Shown here piece after piece: positions 11,905-21,977 of a DNA stretch of 64,000 nt (position 1 is its first letter; each line of letters begins with the position of its first letter). This stretch comes from Diphasiastrum complanatum (Eukaryota; Streptophyta; Lycopodiopsida; Lycopodiales; Lycopodiaceae): NCBI GenBank assembly GCA_029204225.1, contig CM055107.1, positions 4,906,353 through 4,970,352 of the forward strand, in the 5' to 3' direction. The notes under the pieces were generated by a model that was given only the letters and a program-made list of their open reading frames with translations, was not told the DNA's origin and did no database searches. Both the position numbers and the translations under genes were made by a program.

Positions 11905-12710
11905 AAGTGAATCAATCTTGATCTGACATTCATATCATTCAGGAAAAACTCTCCTCCGAAGCACCATCAAACCATATATCAACTTTGACAATGTTGGTAT
12001 GTTGAACCATTGTAGGATGTATCATCATGCATAATATGGTTTGATCTTATTGATATTAACTGGTGTATCCATGTAACGACCTTCCATGTCACACAATATC
12101 ATATTATTATTCTTGGAAAACTTTTTCAAAACATAAGGACCCAGTCAATTAGGCATCAGCTTATCGAGAATCAGGTCACTCCAAGCATCATAAAACAAAA
12201 CTAACTGTCCAACTCGGAACAGATATCTTTTAGCCTTCAAGTCATGTAGCTATTTATATATGTTTCTTCTTTCACTCCATCTATGACAGTGCCCTGGTAC
12301 CCTTTTCATCAAGCTTAGCCAGCATCAACAATCTTTGCTCAACAAATGGCTCATAAGATAAATCATGATCTTTAGAGAACCTCAATGTCTCTAGTTCAAT
12401 CTCAATAGGTAACACACTTTTAGCACCATACACTGCTACATTGTAGGCCCACTCCAATAGTTCCATAAATTCAACTTCTACCTTCAAACCACATATCAAC
12501 TTTTCTGGTATATTGAGACATCACATTTGTATAATGTATCATCATGTATAATATGGTTTGTTCTTATTGATATTGACCAGTCTTACCATGTAGTTCCATG
12601 TCACACAATATCATAGTATTGTTCTTGGAAACCTTTTTCAAAACATAAGGACAGCCACATAGGCATCATCTTATCGAGAAACAGTTCTCTTTGTGCATAA
12701 TAAAACACAT
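11905..12710 (-). pseudogene. Ty3/gypsy integrase C-terminus copies, rearranged
   Basis: Minus strand. 12281-12499 carries VYGAKSVLPIEIELETLRFSKD, the conserved segment after the integrase core. About 12004-12280 carries the SH3-like tail (VGQLVLFYDA, LGPYVLKK, CDMEGRYMDTPVNINK). A second copy of that tail lies at 12517-12710. After each tail the start of an RNase H domain (WFDGA or WFEG) can be read. The pieces are out of order, so this is a duplicated and rearranged relic of the family better preserved at 14400-15660. Confidence 0.75.
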
Positions 12711-13622
<912 letters not shown>

Positions 13623-13849
13623 TATGTTGCTATTACTGTAATGCTTTTTGTGAAAATGAGCACATACACTCCATATCATCTCTCATTTAGGAGGGGAAAA
13701 TGACATTGTCTCACTAACTGTCTACAACAGTTATGCCTTTATCCAATGTTTCCAATCACAAAGGTAGATGGCTTTCTACACATACCGGGATAGGCATCAA
13801 AATGACACAAGAAAACATGAGCCTAAAGAGTCTAATGGGGCCGGTGCGA

Positions 13850-14090
13850 CTTTAGAATTTGTGAAATTCATTTTGCAAAATATGTGAAAACTACAAAGGC
13901 TAGTTGGAATTTGCAGTTCAACACTCCCTCTTGAATGCAAAAAATACGAAAGCTATGATGACTATTTTGGAATTCGCACTTCCACGCTTCTGTTTGAATG
14001 CAAAAAGTGCGAAGAATGCGATAGACTTTAAAATTCGCACTTCACCACTCTCATGTCGAATTTGAAAAGTCCAAAAAATGCAAAGTAAGG
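13850..14090. repeat. Minisatellite, about 62-63 bp period
   Basis: Units beginning GGAATTTGCAGTTC (13906), GGAATTCGCACTTC (13969) and AAATTCGCACTTC (14031) are spaced 63 and 62 bp. Each continues with a TTGAATGCAAAAA-like core. A weaker first unit is visible near 13850. Confidence 0.75.
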
Positions 14091-14237
14091 GCCATGTGTT
14101 GTGGACATCGGGTTGAAGCCCGAACAAAAACCCTTAGTTTATCAATCAAACAACTGGTAAGGTAGCAACATAGATTGCATTATCATGCAAGTTTTGTTTC
14201 TAAAAAGCATAAAAAGAGAGGAGATTTGCCCTTCTAT

Positions 14238-14396
14238 TAGTGGTGACTCAACTGGGGAGGGCAGTCCTACCCGATGGATCCAAGATCTGTGGTTCACGGC
14301 TAGACTGTTGTATCTTCATTGGGCTATGGCGTAAACAAGTGAATCAATCTTGATTTGGCATTCATATCATTCAGGAAAAACTCTCCTCTGAAGGGC
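14238..14396 (+). repeat. Direct duplicate of 11806-11960 (gypsy protease tail)
   Basis: About 158 bp starting TGGTGACTCAACTGG and ending CTCTCCTC(C/T)GAAG match the earlier segment with scattered substitutions. Both copies have the same plus-strand linker adjoining minus-strand gypsy sequence. The junction itself was therefore duplicated, not merely the element. Confidence 0.85.
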
Positions 14397-14399
14397 CAA

Positions 14400-15660
14400 T
14401 TGAATGAAAAAAATGGTGTTAGTTTCTGGTAGGTCCTCACAACCCGAACAACTTTCATAACAGCTCTAGAAGTTAAACAATTCAACCTAGCAATGGCTTT
14501 CTGCAACCAACGTACCCCGCAATGTGCATAGGGCTTCAATGTTTTTCACACATCTTGGTCATTCACATAGAATTCAACATCTTCCAATTTTGGCATGCAG
14601 TAATAGAACACATCATAGTCAAAGGCTTGATTGGCCAACTAGTTAGTTGTCATTGTACATGAGATATCTTGATAAAGACAAATTCATTAATCTGTGTATC
14701 TCATTAACATAGATTGTCAGTACATGATTTTTAGCAATCCAAACACTTGTTCCTACGTTACATATTAAAGCAGAATCATTGAACACCGATAGGTGGGTAA
14801 TTTGTTGTTGGCTAGCTCTCTTTAACCCAAGTATTTGATGTTTATGCTGAATTGAAATTATATCGTTTACCTAAACAGACTCCCAATTGTGTTATCAATA
14901 TATCAGTGCTATCTTTCAGAACCACTACAATAGTTCCATAAATTCTACTTCCACCATCAAACCACATATAAGATTTTATGGTATATTGAACCATCACATT
15001 TGTAGGATGTATCATCATGTATAACATGGCTTGTTCTTATTGATATTCATTGGTGTATCCAAGTAATGACCTTCCATGTCACACAATATCATAGTATTGT
15101 TCTTAATAACCTTTTTCAAAACATAAGGACCCAGCCGAATAGGAATCAGCTTATCGAGAAACGGTTCTCTTCGTGCATCATAAAACAGAACCAATTTTCC
15201 AACCCAAAATCGATATCTTTTAGCCTTCAAGTCATGTAGCTTCTTAATCCATTTCTTCTTTCGCTCCATCTACAACAATGCCCTGGTACACTTTTCATCA
15301 AGCTTAGCCAGCTTCAACATATGGCTCGTAAGGCAAATTACAATCTTTAGAGAATATCAATGTCTCTAGTTCTATCTCAATAGGTAACATACTTTCAACA
15401 CCATACACTAGATAAAAAGGTGACTTTCTAGTACCAATTTTAAGCATAGCATTGTAGGCCAAACAAGTGTAGGTACTTTTGAATCCCAATCCCTTTTGCC
15501 ATCAGAGACTATCTTTTTTACAATATCCACTAACTTCTTGTTAGTGTTTCCAACTTGCCCATTTGCCTACGAGTTGTAAGGGGTCATTTTATCTTGTTTG
15601 ATGGCAAGCCTCTTAGTAAGACCTTGTATCATTTTATTGAGTTAGTGGGTAGCCCTGTCT
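14400..15660 (-). pseudogene. Ty3/gypsy integrase followed by an RNase H domain
   Basis: Reading 5' to 3' on the minus strand: integrase core end (ANGQVGNTNKKLVDIVKK, 15480-15600), VYGVESMLPIEIELETLIFSKD (15304-15430), then the SH3-like tail VGKLVLFYDARREPFLDKL and CDMEGHYLDTPMNINKNK (15015-15240). After this comes RNase H: WFDGGSRIYGTIVVVL (14900-14960), then GLKRASQQQITHLSVF and ALICN..W.AKN further on (14690-14840). Integrase inserts the cDNA and RNase H degrades template RNA. Stops break the frame. An RNase H placed after integrase is unusual; Tat-lineage elements carry their extra RNase H before integrase. Confidence 0.8.
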
Positions 15661-16364
15661 GATACTAGCTTATTAAAAATTTTATAATAAGATGCAAAAA
15701 TTGAGAAAAAAGAATCAATCTTTTTTCAAAACCGCAAAAAAAAAAAACTTTGCATATGACATTATGTAGGAGAAGGCCCATGGCTATTGTGTCTTTCTTA
15801 TTGGTCAGGACCTACCTTTGGGTTGTGCAACCCCCCACCTCCCCCCCGTTCCCCCAAACATAATATGCCATGAAATTAGTTGAAGTTGTTTCCACTTTTC
15901 ATAAAATGTCCAACAAACTTTGATGACCATGTTATATTCACGCATTCTTACCAACATGGACTCCAAGCGTATTTTTTTGAGAAATCAAAATCTTTCCATT
16001 ATATAATGCTCTTTAACAAGAAGACTTAGTGTGCTTTTGAACAAATTGTTTATCTTAGTTACTATTAAAATATGCAACTAAATCATAACATAATCTGTCA
16101 TGTGCCGAATCCAATGAAATAGCAATAGTCAAACTAAAGCTAAGATCAAGAAAACAATACAACATTCATGTTGATATAGCCATAAATGCAAAGCACATAT
16201 AGAGCTCCAAGAATTCATCAAGTAGAATAAAAGGGGTAGAAGCAAATTGAATACAAAATGGGAGTGGATTCATGTGGATTGGGCACATGAGACCTAGCAA
16301 GCTCTGTTCCCAAGGCTCACATTCACAAAGAGGAGGCTAACTCTCTCATTTTCAAATGTGCCAA
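15661..16364. other. No gene seen; A-rich and C-rich runs
   Basis: There is a poly-A run near 15738-15749 and C-rich runs near 15831-15855. The latter part (about 16100-16364) probably belongs to the LTR of the copia element downstream, but I could not place the LTR start. Confidence 0.45.
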
Positions 16365-16449
16365 AAGATTTCTCGAATGGTGCCTCTTGTCTACTTATAG
16401 ACAAGGGATTGTCTATAAGTAGACAAGAGGCACCATTTTGAGAAATCTT
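16365..16449. repeat. Near-perfect palindrome, about 40-bp arms, 4-nt loop
   Basis: The left arm (16365-16404) and right arm (16409-16449) are reverse complements apart from about two changes, and are separated by GGGA. The core TTGTCTATAAGTAGACAAGA pairs exactly with its partner. As RNA or single-stranded DNA it would form a very stable hairpin. Confidence 0.95.
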
Positions 16450-16592
16450 GACAAGGGCTCACTCAAAATGGTGTCTCAGACGCCTAATTATTTTGCAGTT
16501 CTTTATGGTTGTCTACAACACCTACATTGACATTCATTGTCAACGCAAATAGCTCTACTCTTCGATTCTCTAGTAAATCAAGATCCTACAAT

Positions 16593-16694
16593 CGTTTTAT
16601 TTCATCATTGTTTTTGTTTGCTGGGATAATGACCTTCTTCGCTCGTTTTATTTCATCATTGTTTTTGTTTGTTGGGATAATGACCTTCTTCGCT
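16593..16694 (+). repeat. 51-bp tandem duplication
   Basis: Two units of 51 bp start at 16593 and 16644 and differ at about one position (GCTGGG/GTTGGG). Each translates to a 17-residue repeat (RFISSLFLFAGIMTFFA), but nothing suggests that it is coding. It lies just before the primer sites, at or near the LTR end. Confidence 0.9.
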
Positions 16695-16726
16695 GGGCCT
16701 AAACCCCATTGTGATTTTTATCAGAG

Positions 16727-16769
16727 TGGTATCAGAGTTGATAAAATCCTATCATATTGGTATCAGAGC
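16727..16769 (+). other. Two successive primer-binding-site-like motifs
   Basis: TGGTATCAGAGTT starts near 16727, and a full TGGTATCAGAGCC starts near 16758. Both resemble the initiator Met-tRNA primer site. The second is the better match and lies closer to gag. The first may come from a local duplication that also placed another TTATCAGAG upstream. Confidence 0.75.
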
Positions 16770-16904
16770 CATAGGTTTGATACACTAGTGTCTTAAAATC
16801 AAAAAAATCTAAATCGGTTCATATTTTCAGAGCTAGTTGATATTTAATTTGTCTTCAATCTCTGTTCTTCGATCTTCATGGAAGGATCAATCACATAAAT
16901 CCGA

Positions 16905-18126
16905 TTGATCAATAAGTTCAATGGAGATGATTTTCACCTTTGGAAATTCAAGATGAGGATGATACTGATAAAAAAGGAGCTATGCAGATACGTTAATGGT
17001 TCAATAGCCAAACCAACTAAACCAGAGCTGCTACTCGTATGGGAAGCAGAAGATGGCAAAGTGCTTGCCATTGTATCCTTAAATTTGAAAGATACTCAGA
17101 TAGCTCATGTATCAAATTGTTCCACTTCAAAAAAAGCATGGTATACTTTGACAAGCATTTATGAAACATTAGATGTATCAACTCATCTCTTTCTACAAAA
17201 GAAGGTCCTTACCCTCAAAATGAGCGAAGGCACCTCAGTCAATGATCATTTGAATGAGTTAAAACAATTGTTGAATCAATTAGCTACAATAGGTTTGCCT
17301 ATCTCCGAAGAAGATTCCACTATGTCTCTTCTTGCCATCTTCCTTCCTCCTACGACAATCTAGTATTGCTTTTGAGCAATACTCCTGGGCTATCACTCCA
17401 AAAGCTAACAACAAGTTTACTACAAGAAGAAGTAAGGAGAAAAAGCTTATCTACGACAAGTAACAAAAAAAATGGTCTTGTACTCCAATAAGCAACAATC
17501 CAAGAAGAAGAACTTCAAGGATAAGAAGACAAAGGCCGAACAGGCAGATTCAACACAACAGCAACAACACAGTCGACAACAAACTACCAAGACCAAACTC
17601 TTTTGCAAATATTGCAAGAGAAGCAATCATGACATCAAAGACTATCGAATTCTCAAGCATAATGAAACGAAGAAAAAGATGCAACAACACCAAGAAGGAG
17701 GCCTTGACTCCGTCAGACATTTCCAAGAAGAAGAAAAGGTGATGATGATACAAGATCAACCATGTAAAGATGCCTATGAATGGTATCTAGATCTAGGTGC
17801 TTCTCAGCAACCTATTTTTGAATCTTACAGCAACTGAATCAAAGCACATATTCTTTGGAGATCACACAAAGTCGAAAGTGAAGGCTCTATTCGACTTCAA
17901 TTCCCAGATGGTATCACTAGACAGCTTGATGGTGTACTCTATGTACCCGAACCATACAAATAATTTATTGTCTATAAGCAAGATCACTGATCAAGGCTAT
18001 AGATCTTTGTTTACTTCTAGTCGATGTATCATTCTTGATAAGAATTCGAATGTAATCCTCTTTGCACACAGAGAAGGAAATTTATATATTTTGAGTCACA
18101 ATTATGCACTTTTGGTGAGTAATTAA
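16905..18126 (+). pseudogene. Ty1/copia gag, nucleocapsid, protease and pre-integrase, broken
   Basis: 16905-17363 is a UBN2-type copia Gag (FNGDDFHLWKFKMRMIL, then KKAWYTLTSIYE and LTLKMSEGTSVNDHLNEL). 17472-17837 carries a CKYCKRSNHDIKDY knuckle whose last Cys is Tyr, then WYLDLGASQ, where the active-site Ser of D-S-G is Leu. 17797-18126 is the gag-pre-integrase region (NNLLSISKITDQGY). Frameshifts separate the parts. Integrase and RT are absent: the copy stops at about 18126 where the AT-rich gene island begins. The copy at 47459-48444 is a close relative. Confidence 0.88.
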
Positions 18127-18163
18127 ATTAGATACTTTTGGTACTGATTTAGATTTTGTTTTT

Positions 18164-18508
18164 ATGACATGCAACACATATTACGACATCATTCGACATT
18201 CTTTGCAAGAAATAGTGGAAGTCTTAGCATATGGTCATCGCAAGGAATGAAAAAATCTCATTGGCAAGCAAGAGCGACATTTCATAAAAGTACACAACAT
18301 GGCAGGACTAGCACAAAAAATAGCTATATACTGCAACTTTTCCAATGGTTTTACAGAAGAATCCAAATTCGTCATAATACAAAATCGACAGATTATAAAA
18401 AATTTCAAAAAGCATGCAAATTTATACAAGCCAGTAGGCTATAGACACACAACAAAATTCTGTATATTAAATAAAAATATTTACAAAGTACACTTCAACA
18501 ATATCTAA
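18164..18508 (+). pseudogene. Unknown small reading frame with one internal stop
   Basis: A frame of about 114 codons opens at ATG 18164 and is broken by one TGA near 18248. An internal ATG at 18299 gives the intact last 69 codons. The C-terminus is basic (IIKNFKKHANLYKPVG). Its stop overlaps the stop of the leftward gene on the other strand within 4 bp, so the two converge tail to tail. I do not recognise the product. It could be a last exon whose earlier exons were lost at the copia junction. Confidence 0.4.
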
Positions 18509-20023
18509 TCTGCTTCCGATATTTTTTCCATTGGAAGTTGCAACTTAGAATTATGCAACAATTTTCTTCTTTCGTATGGATTCAAGAGCTCATAGTTTTC
18601 ATGCTTACTCAGATCAACGTAAGCAGCATACACTGCAAAATGAGATGATCTGAGCATGGAATTCACTGGTCCATATCCTAAAATTTTAACCGCAATAGTT
18701 TTCTTTACAAAAATTATTCTATGCACCTTATTAAAATTATGTCCTCCAAGAAAATGAGACAGTGCCTTGATTGCCATAATCATAGTTTCACCATGTTGAT
18801 GAAACTTTGAATGGACAACACTTATCTCATTATTCTTGAAGGACTTTAGATAGTGCCCGAGTGCATGATCTCTTGAAAATTCTCCCGTAGAAGATCTCTG
18901 TTCTCCTCGACGAATTGCGAAATCATCAAGGAAAATTGTTTCCTGAAATGATAAAAAACAAAGTAAGCTCCAGTATATAATCTGACATAACAAATCTACT
19001 AGTACTTGATAAGAGACAAAAACTTACGCATTCGGCTTTGTCTTTTCTGATTACTGTCTCTCCATCAATATTATGTCCACCTTTCGATGTCAATATTGTT
19101 GGTGAATAGGCAGTTGGCTGTGGAAAACCAAGTTGACTTTGGATTCTAAGAAACTCCTCCTCAGAAGGTAGATCATCTTCTTTGTTGCGCATTTCCTCCA
19201 CAGCCATTTTCAAGCAATCTTTCCTTGAATAAAACTTATCATTATGTACATCGTCAACACCAAGGAGAAGATCATCAGCATCAAAATCAATTATATCCAA
19301 AAATTTATCAAGCTCTTTGCTCAAAATGCAAAGAGTCTCAGCTTCAGTGAAGTAAAAAAGATCCGATATATCTGATATTGTTCAAAAGGAATTATTATCT
19401 ATAATATAAGTAGGCAAAGTGATCAAAGATTTATCAAAAGGAGAAAGGGTAGTGGGTGTTCTAGGGCCTATAAAAGTAGCCTATTTCGAACAGGATCAAA
19501 ATCAGAACAATCATCTAAATGGACACTCGTGTCAATAAAAAAGTTATCTATATCTACAATCTTTGACTTTTCAGACTTTGTACCACTAGAAGAAGCTGCT
19601 TCAGAAGTGGAGGGCATAGAGTCTGAATCGTCAGAAATATTTAACAAAAGAAAAAAAAACAAAAGCAGACTGAAAATCAACAAATCTACATTTTTTATTG
19701 TGAATTGGGCACTCATCTATAGACTTGAAATCATTATATAACTTGGTAAACATTTTGTCAAACTTAGCTTTGTAGATATGCTTGTCGAGTGCCACCAGGT
19801 CGTGATAATGAATCATGTCTTTATTCTGAGACCTGAATAATGGAATACTGAGCAGGGACTTACATCTGAGATATATCCCAAAAAATGCCTCCACACCAGG
19901 GCCCTCAATTATAGAAGGTAGAATAAAAAAAAAAGGAGAAAAAAGGGATTTGAAATAGTCCAACCTATCAGTAATACCAAATTCATTAAAAAAAGAAAGC
20001 AAACTAGATTTAAAATTAGACAT
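18505..20023 (-). CDS. Spliced gene of unknown function, divergent partner of the H3/Ulp1 gene
   Basis: Start ATG at 20023. The first about 130 residues (MSNFKSSLLSFFNEFGI start; His/Cys-containing ECPIHNKKCRFVDF end) reach a T-rich tract near 19640, where a frame change is needed. Then comes an acidic, Ser-rich stretch (ISDDSDSMPSTSEAASSS). A later exon (about 19370-19028) contains LDIIDFDADDLLLGVDD and PSEEEFLRIQSQLGF. It is joined in phase 0 through an 85-nt intron (18943-19027; GTAAGT donor, TTTCAG acceptor) to a last exon (18942-18505) ending NPYERRKLLHNSKLQL. No known domain is recognised. The intron and acidic composition support a protein gene; the exon structure between 19370 and 19640 is not resolved, and the gene may be decayed. 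Confidence 0.55.
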
Positions 20024-20351
20024 GTTAAACAAAAATAAGAGAACTGAAGTTCCAAATATCGCTCCTAGGTGCAAACCCCAGGTCAGACAAGCACGTCAAG
20101 GCAACGTGCGCTCGAGAGAGATATTGGAAGCTGGAGTATTGGATCCAAGCGCAGAAACAACGAGCAGGAAAGAAAAGGGATACAAAACACGCTTGAATGC
20201 GATACCGGAGGATGCAGTATCGAATCCAGGCGCATATCGGATCCAGGCGTATAATAGTCAACGAGACTTTATGAGAGGAAGTGGCATGCTTGAAATCGAT
20301 ATCCGGCAAAGCAATCGTAAATTTGCGTGAAAATCCGAACTGGAAAAGACC

Positions 20352-20361
20352 TATTTATATA
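20352..20361 (-). promoter_or_regulatory. TATA box of the leftward gene
   Basis: On the minus strand this reads TATATAAATA, directly after a CACACGTGCAAAAA block, about 330 bp before ATG 20023. A diverged second copy sits near 20985 in unit 2. Confidence 0.6.
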
Positions 20362-20371
20362 AAATTTTTTG

Positions 20372-20610
20372 CACGTGTGGAGGAGTGGCGAAGGAACACA
20401 CGTCGACATGTGATTGGCCAAAATAAATGCGTTGTACCTTGAATGATTGATCTGACATCTGTCACGTGCGAGAATGACATGCGTCGATAAGGGATTCACG
20501 CACGTGTCTCAGCCCATGTGTGCCCATAATTGGGTCATCATTATCAAAACAAAATTTCCACGTGGTCTAGTCAGCTGATGACACGTGTCTAGGCCATTAT
20601 TTCACACGTG
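20372..20610. promoter_or_regulatory. Cluster of six CACGTG (G-box) motifs
   Basis: CACGTG occurs at 20372, 20463, 20501, 20559, 20582 and 20605. Five more lie in the second unit at 21023, 21089, 21141, 21185 and 21231. In plants, CACGTG is bound by bHLH and bZIP factors in light and abscisic-acid responses. The density suggests a real regulatory region shared by both directions. Confidence 0.65.
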
Positions 20611-21247
20611 CAAAAATTTACGAAAATTCATTAAAAAAGAAAGTAAACTGGATTCAAAATTAGACATTTATAACAAAAATAATAGAACTGAAGTTCCAAA
20701 TATCGCTCTCAAGCCCAAACCCCAGGTCCGACAAGCACGTCAAATCAACGTGCGCTCGAGAGAGATATTTGAAGTTGGAGTATCGGATCCGAGCGCAAGG
20801 AAAACGAGCAGAAAAGAAAAGATTTGCAAGACGCGCTCGAATGCAATACCGGACCACGCAGTATCGGATCCAAGTGCATATTAGCCAATGAGATGTAATG
20901 AGGCAAGCGGCGCGCTTGAAATCGATATCCGGCAAAGCAATCGTAAATTTGCGTGAAAATCCAAGCCCAAAAAGACATATTTATAAAAAAAATTTTGCAC
21001 ATGTGGAGGACTGGCGAAGGAACACGTGTCGACTTGTGATTAGCCAAATTAAATGCGCCGTACCTAGTATGATTGATCTGACATCTGTCACGTGCGAGAA
21101 TGACACACGTTGATTAGAGATTCGCACATGTGTCTCAACCCACGTGGCCTCATAATTGGCTCATCATTGTCAGTACGGACATTCCACGTGGTCTATTCAT
21201 CTGACGACATGTGTCTCGACCGTCTTTTCACACGTGCAAAAATTTTG

Positions 21248-21256
21248 TATATATAA
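21248..21256 (+). promoter_or_regulatory. TATA box of the rightward H3/Ulp1 gene
   Basis: TATATATAA follows CACACGTGCAAAAATTTT, the same arrangement as the leftward promoter in inverted orientation. The start codon at 21567 is about 310 bp downstream, close to the 330 bp on the other side. Confidence 0.65.
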
Positions 21257-21566
21257 GTCCTCGGAATTTTCATTTTTTTCTGTAAAATTTTCGCTTTTAG
21301 GTTCCGATATCGCTCTCAAGCACGCTCTTTCATCTTTCAAGCTTTCGCCCTCTCACAGTGCACTCGAGTCTGATACCACCTGCTGTGCAATATCGCTTTC
21401 GAACACGCATCTCTTTTCTGCAAATATTCTCTGTAGGTCTTGCACTCGATATCGATATTCAGTGCTGGTATTGATCTCAAGCGCCCTTTCATCGCAAATT
21501 TTTTTGTTTTGATCCACTTTTGTTTTGTTCAAATTTCTTTTTGTTAATTTTCTTCTTCTGAGAATG

Positions 21567-21887
21567 ATGGCCAAGACCAAATCCACTGCCCGTGCCATCA
21601 CCACTGTACAGCCATCCCATTCCCGTGTTCCCCTTGGTACTGGCCGTAGGCATGGCAGGAAGCAGGTGTGGCTGAGGGAGATCGGAAAACTCCAGAGATC
21701 ATCCATAGAGCTCCTTTCGGCCGTACGGAATGTCACTCTGTCTCTTGGACTGGATGTTTGTTTTGCCGTGACAGCCATGCAGGCCTTGCAGGGTGCTGTA
21801 GAAGATTTTCTGTCCCAGTTTTTTGAGGATACTTGTCTTTTGGCAGTGCATGGTAAGCATGTCACCATTATTGTACCATCACTCTAG
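21567..21887 (+). CDS. Histone H3-like protein, diverged, lacks helix 3
   Basis: The 106-residue frame starts MAKTKSTARA, matching the H3 tail ARTKQTAR: Lys4 kept, Lys9 replaced by Ala. Residues 35-50 (WLREIGKLQRSSIELL) match the H3 alpha-N helix. Residues 71-100 (MQALQGAVEDFLSQFFEDT, then LLAVHGKHVT) match helix 2 and loop L2. The helix-1 segment is about seven residues short. The H3 end (PKDIQLARR...) is missing: after VTII the frame runs into VPSL and a stop. A possible intron (donor GTACCA at 21873, acceptor GAGAG near 21977) would instead continue in phase into the next exon, which carries a Ulp1 domain. EDFL recalls centromeric H3 but is too little to decide. I chose ATG 21567 over 21564 by H3 alignment. 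Confidence 0.65.
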   Translation: MAKTKSTARAITTVQPSHSRVPLGTGRRHGRKQVWLREIGKLQRSSIELLSAVRNVTLSLGLDVCFAVTAMQALQGAVEDFLSQFFEDTCLLAVHGKHVTIIVPSL

Positions 21888-21977
21888 ATTTGTTCAAGAG
21901 TGATAGGGTCAAGTTTAGAAGCATCAATTTGCTATAAAACATCCTTGGATCTGTCCTCCAAGTGAAACCTTTGAGAG

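Larger units (their letters stand above)
19981..21270. repeat. 645-bp tandem duplication of promoter and leader
   Basis: Unit 1 starts at 19981 and unit 2 at 20626 (same ATTCATTAAAAAAGAAAG start, spacing 645). Each unit holds, in order: the first codons of the leftward gene, its leader with repeated GATATCG..TCAAGC motifs, a TATA-like box facing left, and a block of CACGTG boxes. Unit 2 lacks a usable copy of the leftward gene start because of a 1-base deletion and divergence. The duplication therefore lengthened the region between the two divergent genes. Confidence 0.88.

Noticed and set aside
21353-21868. Minus-strand 171-codon frame opposite the H3-like gene
   Set aside because: The plus-strand reading matches histone H3 and follows a TATA box; the antisense frame has no recognisable features.
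21567-21887. Calling the H3-like frame CENH3
   Set aside because: EDFL and FFEDT resemble both canonical and centromeric H3; the L1 and C-terminal features that separate them are missing here.
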